Source of the DNA: Candidatus Chlorohelix allophototropha
Lineage (GTDB): Bacteria > Chloroflexota > Chloroflexia > Chloroheliales > Chloroheliaceae
DNA length: 64,000 bases
Reading direction: 5' to 3'
NCBI RefSeq assembly: GCF_030389965.1
Contig: NZ_CP128399.1
Span: forward strand, 2,098,934-2,162,933
Shown: piece after piece, positions 27,320 through 36,626 of the stretch
Layout: each line of letters starts with the position of its first letter
Position numbering within the stretch: position 1 is the first letter of the stretch
Position numbers and translations under genes: made by a program
Notes under the pieces: generated by a model
Told to the model about the DNA's origin: nothing
Databases searched by the model: none
Seen by the model: only the letters and a program-made list of their open reading frames with translations

Positions 27320-29662
27320 ATGCATGATTCTGATAAAACGGCTCCAACTGTAAAATCTGGCGTTATTGAGCGGCAGGTAGAGCAGAATGGGCGCTCAACT
27401 GAAAAAAAGATTGCAGGAGCTACTGTAGAAATACCCGATACTACTAAATTGATTGAGGCTGTTTCAGCCAGTTTACCTGAGGCTGACCTTGCAATTATAG
27501 AACGGGCTATTCATTTTGCTGCTTCTGCTCATGCCGGACAATATCGCGCCAGTGGCGAGCCTTATGTAATACACCCAATTGCAGCAGCTACCACCATTGC
27601 TGAAATGAAACTTGACCGCGATTCGGTAATCGCTGCCCTTCTCCATGATGTTCCCGAAGATACCCACGTTACCATCGAACAAATTCATGATGTTTTCGGC
27701 GAAAAGGTTGCCAAGCTTGTTGACGGCGTAACCAAATTAGGGAAAATCAAATGGGATCCGGGTACTGAGCATACCACTAAGGCTATGCATGAGAAACAGG
27801 AACAGGCGGAGAACCTGCGTAAAATGTTTCTGGCGATGGTGGACGATGTGCGGGTTGTGCTGATAAAATTGGCAGACCGCCTTCACAATATGCAGACTCT
27901 CAAGTTCAAGTCGCGCGAAAAACAGATAAAGATTGCCACCGAAACCCTCGAAATCTTTGCTCCTCTCGCCAATCGTCTTGGTATTTGGAATATAAAATGG
28001 CAACTGGAAGACCTTTGCTTTTACTATCTACATCCTGATAATTACCAAGAAATAACTCTTGCTATTTATGACCAGCGCGAGACCCTGCAAAGCTACCTTG
28101 AGAAAGTTATAAACACGGTTGAAAAGGCATTTGAAGAACAGGGTATCCACGTTCTGGAAGTAACGGGCAGACCGAAGCACATTTACAGCATTTATAAAAA
28201 AATGATGCGTAAGAGTCGCGCTTTTGACCAGATTTATGATTTGCTGGCAATTCGCATTATGGTTGAGGATGTGCGCGATTGTTATGCCGCGCTTGGCGTA
28301 ATTCATACGCTTTGGCGACCGATACCCGGCGAATTTGACGATTACATAGCCAACCCCAAAGAGAGTATGTATCAATCGCTTCATACGGCGGTGTTGGCTT
28401 TGGATGGGCGTTCGCTGGAAGTGCAAATACGCACTAAACAGATGCACGAAGTGGCAGAATACGGTATCGCGGCACATTGGCGCTACAAAGAGGGCGGCAA
28501 ACGGGATGTTGAGTTTGAGGCAAAAATCGCTTGGTTACGCCGTCTGATAGATTGGCGCGAGGATTCCGGCGATAACTCGGATGCTATGGATTTTGTTGAA
28601 ACCCTCAAGTCTGATGTATTTCAGGATCAAGTTTATGTATTTACCCCTCGCGGCGACATAATTGATTTACCTGCCGGGGCAACTCCGATTGATTTTGCCT
28701 ACCGGATTCATACCGATATCGGACATACTTGCGGTGGCGCAAGGGTAAACGACCGCCTAGTGCCGCTCAGTTACCAATTGCAAAACGGCGAAGTGGTAAA
28801 AATCATTCAGGTGAAGAATCGCAAGGGACCGAGTCGCGATTGGTTGAATCAAGCGCTAGGTTATATCAAAACGGCGGGAGCACGCGATAAAGTTAAACAG
28901 TGGTTCCGCAAGCAAGAGCGCGAAGATAACCTCTCTCACGGTCGGGATATTCTTGAAACCGAACTTAAAAGGCTTGGCTTGGATAACATCAGCTTTGAAA
29001 GTGTTGCCAGCCATTTCCCTAAATATGATAAAGCCGATGATTTTCTGGCTGCGCTCGGCTATGGCGGTATAACCATAAATGCTGTAGCTAACCGCTTGCT
29101 AGAAGAGAAGAAAACCCAACAGAGCCTGCCAGAGTTTGCCCAACCCAATAGCATCGTTACCAGCGGTAACGACAAAGCGCCCGTACTAACTGCTAATATG
29201 CAGGTATCGGGGATGGATGGGTTACTTACCAGCCTAGCTAAATGCTGCCATCCCGTACCCGGTGATGAGGTGGTTGGTTATGTTACCATGACCAAAGGCA
29301 TCTCAGTACATCGCTCGGATTGCTCGAATATTCTCCACATTCCAGAGAAAGATCAGGGTCGCCTGATGCGGGTAAACTGGGGAGATAAAAGCGTTCAATA
29401 CTATCGCGTGCCTATACGTATGGAAGCAATGGATAGAGTAGGATTATTGCGAGATATTTCGGTACTTGTAGCGGACGAAAATATCAACATGAGCGATTTT
29501 CGAACGCTTCAGACCAATTCGCGTGGCATTATAACCATCCTTTTCAATGTGGATGTTACTAGTGTTGATCAACTCTATCGGGTGTTTCACAAACTTCAGG
29601 GTGTAAAGGATGCGCTTGAGGTGCGGCGTGACGTGCCCAATAGCAGTCGTACAAAAAGCTAA
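27320..29662 (+). CDS. relA: Bifunctional (p)ppGpp synthetase/hydrolase RelA/SpoT
   Basis: This is a 780-residue Rel protein of the stringent response. It makes and degrades (p)ppGpp from GTP/GDP and ATP. The N-terminal HD hydrolase domain (about 65-190) contains HAGQYRASGEPYVIHP and the intact HD pair in ALLHDVPEDT. The synthetase domain (about 250-370) contains KHIYSIYKKMMRKS, YDLLAIRIMV and YQSLHTAVL. TGS (VYVFTPRGDIIDLPAGATPI), zinc-finger-type (AKCCHPVPGDEVVGYVT) and ACT (VGLLRDISVLVADENINM) domains follow. Both catalytic domains look intact, so both activities are expected. ATG 27320 has GGAAGGA upstream. Confidence 0.96.
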   Translation: MHDSDKTAPTVKSGVIERQVEQNGRSTEKKIAGATVEIPDTTKLIEAVSASLPEADLAIIERAIHFAASAHAGQYRASGEPYVIHPIAAATTIAEMKLDRDSVIAALLHDVPEDTHVTIEQIHDVFGEKVAKLVDGVTKLGKIKWDPGTEHTTKAMHEKQEQAENLRKMFLAMVDDVRVVLIKLADRLHNMQTLKFKSREKQIKIATETLEIFAPLANRLGIWNIKWQLEDLCFYYLHPDNYQEITLAIYDQRETLQSYLEKVINTVEKAFEEQGIHVLEVTGRPKHIYSIYKKMMRKSRAFDQIYDLLAIRIMVEDVRDCYAALGVIHTLWRPIPGEFDDYIANPKESMYQSLHTAVLALDGRSLEVQIRTKQMHEVAEYGIAAHWRYKEGGKRDVEFEAKIAWLRRLIDWREDSGDNSDAMDFVETLKSDVFQDQVYVFTPRGDIIDLPAGATPIDFAYRIHTDIGHTCGGARVNDRLVPLSYQLQNGEVVKIIQVKNRKGPSRDWLNQALGYIKTAGARDKVKQWFRKQEREDNLSHGRDILETELKRLGLDNISFESVASHFPKYDKADDFLAALGYGGITINAVANRLLEEKKTQQSLPEFAQPNSIVTSGNDKAPVLTANMQVSGMDGLLTSLAKCCHPVPGDEVVGYVTMTKGISVHRSDCSNILHIPEKDQGRLMRVNWGDKSVQYYRVPIRMEAMDRVGLLRDISVLVADENINMSDFRTLQTNSRGIITILFNVDVTSVDQLYRVFHKLQGVKDALEVRRDVPNSSRTKS

Positions 29663-29705
29663 ACTATCTACTTTCATCTTTATTTAAATATATCGGGACT
29701 ATTAT

Positions 29706-31538
29706 ATGTCTTCAGTAATCCGACCACGTCTCGACGAATTCTTGTTAGCAGTGCTTTGGCTGGTTACTGTTCCTGTTTGGGCTTATTTTGGTCTAGCCGG
29801 GTACTTTATAAACCTGTCCGAACCCCCGAATTTCAAATTGCCCGGTTTTATCATCGGTTTCTTTTTTCTCTGTTTGATGGTATTTGGGCTTCGGTTTACC
29901 ATAAAAATATTCTTGAGACTTCCCAAAACCCCACCAAAATGGGTTGATAGCGCCGCTCCGGTTGTTATGGGTATTACCCTTTTGCTGGGTTCTTTATTCA
30001 GCTTTTTCACTTTGGGAGTGGTGCTATATTATGTATTCTCAACCACTCTTGAGAAATTAATGTTTGCGTGGGGTTTCATTACAGCAGTAGGCATATTGGT
30101 ATTTGGTATTTATCTGCTGCTGGCAGCCCTTTATAGTTTTGAGCCGTTTCTTCTGCTGTTTGATAAGTCGAACAATCAAAAACCGCCTTGGTTCTTGAAT
30201 TGGGCTATCTGGATAAATCAATTTAGAGTAAAAATGCTTTCTAGCGGTTTGGCAAGGTCACAATCGGAACGTCGGTTGCATGGGCCGCTGGTGTTTGAGT
30301 CAGATTCACTCTCTATTATCCATGACGAAAAAGCAGGTGGTCGTCCTGCTCTGGAAAAGACCTTGATTGGGCAAGGTGGTTGGCACGTCACTACTTTGGG
30401 TATTACGGCTAATGCCTCAGTTATTTTCGCCGCCAGTGATGGCTCAGTCCCACACTTTCAGGCAGGTGGAAGAAAAGGGATTTTGTTCCCGCCCGAAATC
30501 AAGTTCTGGGATTGGCATAGCAATAAGGTACAAACTACCACTCTCGGCAAAACTCAGTCTTTTATAACCCGAAATCAGCAAGTACCCGAATCACTCCTTA
30601 ATTATGCTTTCCTTGTGCCGGCGGGCGGAGGGAAATTTACTTGGATTACCCCCACTGCGGTTTATTTGGGTGACTGGCAAAATGATACAGTCAAAGTTTT
30701 AAAGCCGGAAGGTGAGCTATTCTTAAAGGGAAACGGGGGGTTTGCGCCCGTAGCTATCAGCCCTGAAGGCACAAAATTTGCGTGGTGTGATGCCACAGGG
30801 CAAATCTTTTTCTGGGATGTAGTCGCTGACCAGACCCGCCCACTGCGTTCGTATCCCATCGGGCACAATGCTCAATTTGGCAATGAAGAAGGTATTTGGG
30901 GTTTAATTTTTAGCCCTGACGGTACAAAAATAGCAACTATTGCTAAGAAAGGCGTATTGCTACAAAATGTTTATACCGGCTGGCGCTGGTTTGCCGAATT
31001 AAAAACAAGCGTAGAAAAACTGACTACCTTTGCTTTTAATCATGATGGGTTTGAAATGGCTATCGGTATAATGATTCTGGAAGAAGCGATTCGCCGACCT
31101 TCGAAACGTTCCAAATATAGCCGCCCACCTGTTCTCCAGCAATTGCCGCCCGGTAGTACCGATTCTTCCGGTAAGACATGGTATTCAGTAGTACGCATCT
31201 GGGATTTAAGAGCAGCCGATTATATTGATATTGTGGTTGGAGCTAGTCCCATCCGCGACCTCGCTTTTAGCCCCGATAATCGGGTTCTCGCGGCGGTTGA
31301 CGAGGAAGGGGTTTTGAAGCTGTGGGATATTATGCCGGAAGGCAGCGCGATTAATCCCCCTCGCTTGGCGGCTTTGCTGGAATTGGGTATAACCGGGCGA
31401 AAGACTAGGGTAATTTTCTCACCCGATCTCAAACGCCTGATTTGCGCCACCGATAATCGCATTTTAATCTGGAATATTGAGAAAGTGCGGCAGGAGTGGA
31501 AAGCCGTGGATTCTCAAAAATCAGTAACAGATGTATGA
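29706..31538 (+). CDS. Membrane protein with WD40-like beta-propeller
   Basis: This is a 610-residue protein. Four predicted membrane helices occupy the first 155 residues (about 11-34, 46-70, 87-109 and 117-143), then a soluble C-terminal region. That region contains WD40/YVTN-like repeats with FSPDGTKIATIAKKGVLLQN, VVRIWDLRAADYID, LAFSPDNRVLAAVDEEGVLK LWD and FSPDLKRLICATDNRILIWN. Such propellers bind other proteins; no enzymatic motif is visible. The gene follows relA by 43 bases and may be read through from it. The function is unknown. Confidence 0.75.
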   Translation: MSSVIRPRLDEFLLAVLWLVTVPVWAYFGLAGYFINLSEPPNFKLPGFIIGFFFLCLMVFGLRFTIKIFLRLPKTPPKWVDSAAPVVMGITLLLGSLFSFFTLGVVLYYVFSTTLEKLMFAWGFITAVGILVFGIYLLLAALYSFEPFLLLFDKSNNQKPPWFLNWAIWINQFRVKMLSSGLARSQSERRLHGPLVFESDSLSIIHDEKAGGRPALEKTLIGQGGWHVTTLGITANASVIFAASDGSVPHFQAGGRKGILFPPEIKFWDWHSNKVQTTTLGKTQSFITRNQQVPESLLNYAFLVPAGGGKFTWITPTAVYLGDWQNDTVKVLKPEGELFLKGNGGFAPVAISPEGTKFAWCDATGQIFFWDVVADQTRPLRSYPIGHNAQFGNEEGIWGLIFSPDGTKIATIAKKGVLLQNVYTGWRWFAELKTSVEKLTTFAFNHDGFEMAIGIMILEEAIRRPSKRSKYSRPPVLQQLPPGSTDSSGKTWYSVVRIWDLRAADYIDIVVGASPIRDLAFSPDNRVLAAVDEEGVLKLWDIMPEGSAINPPRLAALLELGITGRKTRVIFSPDLKRLICATDNRILIWNIEKVRQEWKAVDSQKSVTDV

Positions 31539-31574
31539 ATCAGGGATTCGCTTAGAGTAGTAAGAATGTGAAGA

Positions 31575-31594
31575 CAAGGGGCTTAAACCCCTTG
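31575..31594. terminator. Hairpin between convergent genes
   Basis: A perfect 7-bp stem (CAAGGGG / CCCCTTG) with a 6-nt loop lies between the WD40 gene (plus) and the acyl-CoA dehydrogenase pair (minus). No T-run flanks it. Confidence 0.4.
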
Positions 31595-31605
31595 CCTGAA
31601 ATCGC

Positions 31606-32874
31606 CTATAATTCCTTGCTGGAATAACCGAGCATGCGCCGTGCCACTACCAGACGGTTAATCTGTCCTGTGCCTTCGTACAGGTCGTTAATCTTGCCGT
31701 CACGCATCCACTTTTCGACCAAAAGTTTGCAGTCGTAGCCCTCTGCGCCTAGCAATTCCACCGCTTTCTGCGTAACCCACGTTACCGCTTCGCCCGCTTT
31801 CACCTTGCACATCGAGGCTTCCAGCGAATTGGAGATACCGATATCCATTTGCCATGCGGCACGTATGGTCAGCAACCACGCTGCCCGCAATTGCGCTTCC
31901 ATCCGCATCACATCGCGCTCAACCGCCGTCAGTACATTAGGGGGCGCATCGTAGCGAATAGTAACCCCCTGTTTGAACAGGAAATCTTTAGTGAAATCGA
32001 GCGCGGCGCGTCCCACTCCGATGGCGCTGGCGGCAACCAAGGGGCGAGTGGCATCAAAGGTTTTCATTGCGCCTGCAAAACCCTTGCTATCCTTACCCTC
32101 TGCTTTTGCCAGTTCGGGGCTACCGATAATATTATCATAGGGGATGCGGCAATCGGCGAAGGTGAGGGCGGCAGTATCGCTGGCGCGAATCCCATGCTTT
32201 TTCTCCAAACGCGCTACCGTCATACCGGGAGTGTTGCCTTCTACCACGAAAGCGCGCATCCCGGCGCGACCCGTACCGGGGGCAATAGTAGCCCACACCA
32301 CCACGATTCCGGGCGATTCCTGCGCTGCCATCAAACCGTTGGTGACGAAAATCTTTTCACCGTTGAGAATCCATTCCTTACCGTCTTCGGTCAGTTTGGC
32401 GGTGGTGCGGATATTGGCGGTATCGCTTCCGGCTTGCGGCTCGGTCATTGCCATTGCGCCCCACTTGGGTTCGCCCCCTTTGAAACGGGTGAGGAAGCGT
32501 TCGCGCTGTTCGGGGGTTCCGGCTGCTTCTACGGCGGCTGCCCCTAACGCGCCTCCGGCAGTGGAGAGGTATAAACCGCAATCGCCGTAGGAGAGCATCT
32601 CCACGGTGTACATCAGCGCGAGGTTGCGGATTTTCGGACCGCTGACCTTTTCGCCACCTTCGCCACCCGACATGGAGAGCAAATCGCCGCTTCCGGCACG
32701 TCCCCGATACCCGGCGTTATTGCCACCATCCCACATCAGCTTGATATAATCCCACGGGCGATCATGCTCATGCACATCAAAATGGCGGGAAGCAGGACGC
32801 ATTACGTTTAACGCCACCTGCTCTAGAATTTGTAACTGTTTGCCTAAAGAGGCTGGAATTTCAAAATCAATCAT
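31606..32874 (-). CDS. Acyl-CoA dehydrogenase, catalytic-base subunit
   Basis: This is a 422-residue FAD-dependent acyl-CoA dehydrogenase of beta-oxidation-like pathways. It shows the FAD motif AMTEPQAGSDTANIRTTAKL, the substrate-side WILNGEKIFVTNG, and the catalytic glutamate in DLYEGTGQINRLV near the C-terminus. The order of N-terminal helical, beta and C-terminal helical domains is complete. ATG 32874 has AAAGAGG upstream. It follows a second acyl-CoA dehydrogenase gene by 18 bases, so the two are co-expressed. The acyl substrate is unknown. Confidence 0.92.
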   Translation of the reverse strand: MIDFEIPASLGKQLQILEQVALNVMRPASRHFDVHEHDRPWDYIKLMWDGGNNAGYRGRAGSGDLLSMSGGEGGEKVSGPKIRNLALMYTVEMLSYGDCGLYLSTAGGALGAAAVEAAGTPEQRERFLTRFKGGEPKWGAMAMTEPQAGSDTANIRTTAKLTEDGKEWILNGEKIFVTNGLMAAQESPGIVVVWATIAPGTGRAGMRAFVVEGNTPGMTVARLEKKHGIRASDTAALTFADCRIPYDNIIGSPELAKAEGKDSKGFAGAMKTFDATRPLVAASAIGVGRAALDFTKDFLFKQGVTIRYDAPPNVLTAVERDVMRMEAQLRAAWLLTIRAAWQMDIGISNSLEASMCKVKAGEAVTWVTQKAVELLGAEGYDCKLLVEKWMRDGKINDLYEGTGQINRLVVARRMLGYSSKEL

Positions 32875-32892
32875 CGTTTTGCCTCTTTCTTT

Positions 32893-33987
32893 CTACAGCA
32901 TTGCCGCGCCGGTAAGGCTGGCAAAAGCGCGCGCGTTGCGTAAAAGCTGTTCAACCGGATTCTCACGGATGTAGCCGTGTCCGCCCCAAATCTGAACTGC
33001 TCGGTCTGCCACCGTCATAACCGTATCGTTAGCATAGTTCAAGCCTAACACACATTCGCGGGTAGCTTCGTTGCCTTTATCCAGATTCCAAGCCGCTTCC
33101 CATGTCATCAGTCGCGCCGAGTCAACTTCCATTTGCATTTCCGCCAACATAAAGGCGATGCTTTGGAACTGGGCGATAAATTTGCCGAAAGCCTGACGTT
33201 GTTTGGCGTATTCAAGGGCATGCTCAAGGGCTATGCGGGCTACTCCCACGCCCAAGCCCGCCACCGTCACGCGGGAAACGTTTAGCAAGTGGCAAATGTC
33301 GCACCCGCTATCCTCACCGAGACGTGCTGTTGCCGGAACGCGACAACCTTTCAAGGTAACGCTGTAAGTGGGCAAGGCGCGCAAGCCCATCAGCGATTCG
33401 CGCTGGCTTATCTGCAAACCCTCTGTGCCTTTTTCTATGATAAACGCTTGGGTTGCGCCGTTTTCATTGGCATAAACTAGAATGGCATCTGCCCCTTCTG
33501 CGTTTGCAACCCGTACCTTTACGCCGTCCAATATATATTCATCACCCTCACGGCGAGCGGTGGTTTTCATACTATTAGGGTCAAAACTCCAGCCGTTTTC
33601 GGTAAAAGCCGCGGTAAGGGCGGGTTGTTTGTCTTCGCCCAAAAGGGGCAACCAGCGCGCTTTTTGGGCATCGCTGCCGAATTTGAATACCGGCAAGCCA
33701 AACAACGCGGGGGCAAGCACCTGCAATGCCAGCGCAAGGTCACCGTAAGCCAATTCCTCAGCGTAAATAGCGGCGCTAATTGCCGAATGTGGCTCACCCA
33801 AACCGCCAAATTCTTCGGGCAGCCAGCCGCCTACTATACCGAGCCGCCAGCCTTCTTGTACCAGCGCGGGTGTAAAAGCGTTATTTTCGTCTGCATCATG
33901 GCGCGCCCGGCTTACCTTGTCGCGGGAAAAGCGGCGGATAGTATCAATAACCGCCTGTTGCTCTTCAGTTGGCGCAAAGGAAATCAT
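32893..33987 (-). CDS. Acyl-CoA dehydrogenase-like protein lacking the catalytic Glu
   Basis: This is a 364-residue acyl-CoA dehydrogenase homologue, shorter than its partner. FAD-side features remain (LTAAFTENGWSFDPNSM region, QIWGGHGYIRENPVEQLLRN). However, the usual YEGT segment with the catalytic Glu is replaced by ASLTGAAML and the protein ends there. The alternative base position used by isovaleryl/long-chain enzymes also has no Glu (LLNVSRVTVAGLG). Alone it should not dehydrogenate. Together with the downstream gene it resembles heteromeric acyl-CoA dehydrogenases known from actinobacterial steroid degradation, where only one subunit carries the base. ATG 33987 has GGAGAG five bases upstream. 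Confidence 0.85.
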   Translation of the reverse strand: MISFAPTEEQQAVIDTIRRFSRDKVSRARHDADENNAFTPALVQEGWRLGIVGGWLPEEFGGLGEPHSAISAAIYAEELAYGDLALALQVLAPALFGLPVFKFGSDAQKARWLPLLGEDKQPALTAAFTENGWSFDPNSMKTTARREGDEYILDGVKVRVANAEGADAILVYANENGATQAFIIEKGTEGLQISQRESLMGLRALPTYSVTLKGCRVPATARLGEDSGCDICHLLNVSRVTVAGLGVGVARIALEHALEYAKQRQAFGKFIAQFQSIAFMLAEMQMEVDSARLMTWEAAWNLDKGNEATRECVLGLNYANDTVMTVADRAVQIWGGHGYIRENPVEQLLRNARAFASLTGAAML

Positions 33988-34175
33988 TCTTACTCTCCAA
34001 TTTGGTTTTATAGGGTCTTTTTGAACCGAGCACCACTGCTCGGCGTTACCTGAGAATAGTGGATTGAGCCGAAGGTGTCAATTACAATTACTTGTGATAA
34101 GATAAACGTGCAGGCAATACGGTAGTGTTAGATGGGGGCGCTACTGCTCCGTTTTTTAGCGAAGGAGAATGAGAC

Positions 34176-34688
34176 GTGGATTTAAGGGACTGGATTCGCG
34201 ATGTGCCAGATTTTCCCAAGCCGGGTATCCTTTTTAAGGATATTACGCCACTGCTGCAAAACCACGAAGCGATGACGTTCGCTTTTGATCAGATGGCGGG
34301 TTTATTCAAAGGGCAACCAGTTGATTTGGTAGTCGGAATTGAATCACGCGGTTTTATCTTTGGTGCGCCTCTTGCCGATAGATTGGGCGCAGGTTTTGTA
34401 CCCATTCGTAAGGTTGGGAAGTTGCCTTACAGCACTATCTTCGAGGAATACGACCTTGAGTATGGCACCAACAAGATTGAAATTCATGAGGATGCCATCA
34501 AGCCGGGTCAGAATGTTTTAATCGTGGACGATTTGCTAGCTACGGGCGGTACGGTAACAGCTGCTGCCAATCTGGTAGAGAAGTTGGGCGGGAAAGTGCA
34601 GGGTATGACTTTCCTGATAGAGCTAAGATTCCTCAATGGGCGTGAGAAGTTAAGCCGTTTTGAGGTTAAGTCGCTGGTAGAGTATTAG
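34176..34688 (+). CDS. apt: Adenine phosphoribosyltransferase
   Basis: This is a 170-residue purine salvage enzyme that makes AMP from adenine and PRPP. The N-terminal DLRDWIRDVPDFPKPGILFK and DITPLL are characteristic of Apt, and the PRPP-binding loop is VLIVDDLLATGGT. GTG 34176 is preceded by GAAGGAG. A terminator follows, so it is a single-gene unit divergent from the acyl-CoA dehydrogenases. Confidence 0.97.
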   Translation: MDLRDWIRDVPDFPKPGILFKDITPLLQNHEAMTFAFDQMAGLFKGQPVDLVVGIESRGFIFGAPLADRLGAGFVPIRKVGKLPYSTIFEEYDLEYGTNKIEIHEDAIKPGQNVLIVDDLLATGGTVTAAANLVEKLGGKVQGMTFLIELRFLNGREKLSRFEVKSLVEY

Positions 34689-34699
34689 AAGCCGAATTT

Positions 34700-34737
34700 A
34701 AGAGCAAAGGGTTCTTTAAAACTCCCTTTGCTCTTTT
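34700..34737 (+). terminator. Rho-independent terminator of apt
   Basis: An 11-bp perfect stem (AGAGCAAAGGG at 34701-34711 with CCCTTTGCTCT at 34724-34734) is followed by a short T-run. It lies 12 bases after the stop. Confidence 0.8.
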
Positions 34738-34838
34738 CTGTTACACTTGTTTTGCTTACCTTCAAAACTCTTGCAAAAATAGCAAGACTTATAAGCTGCT
34801 ATATACATTATTTCAAAGAATCATAAGAGTAATCCTTG

Positions 34839-36560
34839 ATGTCGGAAAATAACCTGCGAAAACTACGAGTAGCGAGCCTGCAACTGGAAGCGCTCGACCT
34901 CCCACGGGCGAATGAGGCATTGCAACGCGCTTTGGCTTTGATTGACCGCGCCGCCGCCGAATATCAGCCCGACCTGATTGTTACCCCCGAATGTACCTAT
35001 CCCGCCTATGTGTTGGGTAATGAGAAAGAATTCAAGACACATTATCCCGGCGACCCGCTTCCTCACTTTGCTGAGAAAGCGCGTCAACATAATTGCCATA
35101 TCATAGTGGGTCTTGCCACTCCCACCGAAGACCCGGAAGGCAAGTTGCTTCTATATAATGAAGCGGTACTGATTTCACCTGCTGGGGATGTAATCGGGCG
35201 GACTGCCAAGAGCCTGTTATGGCACTTCGATAGCAAATGGTTTTGCCCCGGCACAAGTTATCCGGTGTTTGATACGGAAATCGGGCGTATTGGAATGATT
35301 GTCTGTGCCGATGGACGGCAGCCCGAAATCAGCCGTATATTGGCGTTGCAAGGCGCACAAATCATCGTTGACCCAACGGCGTGGGTGACTTACGGCACAG
35401 ACCGCCAGGCTCTTACCAACCCCCAAGCCGATTTTATGTTGGCAACCCGCGCTTTTGAAAATGGCGTTTGGTGCGTGGCTTCGGACAAGGTAGGTTTAGA
35501 ACGCGGCACGGTGCTTTACGCCGGACGCAGCAGCATTATCAGCCCTGAAGGTAAGAAAGTAGCGGTAGGTTCATCCTATAAAGAAGAAATTGTTTTTGCC
35601 GAAATCGAGTTGAAGCCTCGCCCCTTGCCTTCTGCCCCACGTTACCCAAGCCTTTATCACGATCTAGTAAAACCTATTGAAAATCAGCCCATCCATTTTA
35701 TTTTGCAAGAAGCAATTGTGCCACACCACGCCCATATTCGGGCAACCGTAGCGCAATATCGCTCTTTTACCAGCACCGAGGAGATGGGCGAAGTTGCGCG
35801 TACCCTGCTGAAGCAACTGACCCGTGAATCGTCTGATTTGGTGGTATTGCCCGATATTGCGCCCGGTTTTGCCGATGAAGCGGCACAGCGCGGCGATTTG
35901 GTCTTTCCTTTTTATCGTATTCTCAGCAAACTGAGCGGCGTGGCTATACTGGCGACTGCCGTTGAACACGAGGGTATTCGCCGCTACAAGACGGCGCGTC
36001 TATTTCAGAATGGAATAGAACTCGGTATGTGGCGGCAAACCCATTTTACCGCACAGGATGAGGGTTACTGGACACCTGCCACCGAGATTGGTGCTGTTAT
36101 CAAGCTGAACGGTAGCGAGGCACGTATTGGGGTAATGCTAGGCGCAGATGGCTATGGTCCGGAAGTAGCGCGGTGCTTGATGCTCAAAGGGGCGGACGTG
36201 ATTTTATATCCAACCCGCGCTGTTTTGCCTACTACCGATTTCAGCTTGGCACAGTTGGTACGTTCGCGCGCTTCTGAAAACAGGGTATATGTGCTGGCGG
36301 CTACTCCCTTGGAAACGCTTAAAGATTTGTCTGGAAATAGCCTGATCGGTTCATCGCTAATTGCCGACCCATCCGGCGCGGTAATTGCCCCTGCCTTGCC
36401 CGATACTGCGATGGCGGTCAGCGCACAACTTATGTTAGGCTTGAGCCGCAACAAATTAAGCGCACCCGGTACGGATGCAGTTTACAATCGTATGCCTGAC
36501 GCTTATCATATGTTGGTAGAGGATGAGAACTCCGGGACATCAGAAAAGAATCCGGAATAA
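34839..36560 (+). CDS. Tandem carbon-nitrogen hydrolase (nitrilase-like), second domain degenerate
   Basis: This is a 573-residue fusion of two nitrilase-superfamily domains. Domain 1 (about 9-275) has the full Glu-Lys-Cys triad: Glu51 in VTPECTYP, Lys124 in GRTAKSLLWHF and Cys156 in GMIVCADGRQPE. It should hydrolyse an amide or nitrile. Domain 2 (about 293-550) aligns with the same fold but has LPDIAPGF (Asp for Glu), MWRQTHFT (no Lys) and GVMLGADGYGPE (Gly for Cys), so it looks catalytically dead and may be structural or regulatory. An ATG at 34839 follows a TTG at 34836. The substrate is unknown, and no pathway partners are adjacent. Confidence 0.87.
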   Translation: MSENNLRKLRVASLQLEALDLPRANEALQRALALIDRAAAEYQPDLIVTPECTYPAYVLGNEKEFKTHYPGDPLPHFAEKARQHNCHIIVGLATPTEDPEGKLLLYNEAVLISPAGDVIGRTAKSLLWHFDSKWFCPGTSYPVFDTEIGRIGMIVCADGRQPEISRILALQGAQIIVDPTAWVTYGTDRQALTNPQADFMLATRAFENGVWCVASDKVGLERGTVLYAGRSSIISPEGKKVAVGSSYKEEIVFAEIELKPRPLPSAPRYPSLYHDLVKPIENQPIHFILQEAIVPHHAHIRATVAQYRSFTSTEEMGEVARTLLKQLTRESSDLVVLPDIAPGFADEAAQRGDLVFPFYRILSKLSGVAILATAVEHEGIRRYKTARLFQNGIELGMWRQTHFTAQDEGYWTPATEIGAVIKLNGSEARIGVMLGADGYGPEVARCLMLKGADVILYPTRAVLPTTDFSLAQLVRSRASENRVYVLAATPLETLKDLSGNSLIGSSLIADPSGAVIAPALPDTAMAVSAQLMLGLSRNKLSAPGTDAVYNRMPDAYHMLVEDENSGTSEKNPE

Positions 36561-36626
36561 GCGGTAAGGGCTTTAAGCCTTATGCCCGATTGACTTCTGA
36601 ATACTAGAACCAGGAGATGCTCGAAG

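Noticed and set aside
28028-28477. A 149-residue minus-strand frame inside relA
   Set aside because: It is antisense to the conserved synthetase domain and has no recognisable features.
31849-32547. A 232-residue plus-strand frame
   Set aside because: It lies opposite the acyl-CoA dehydrogenase, in GC-biased codons; the composition is that of an antisense shadow.
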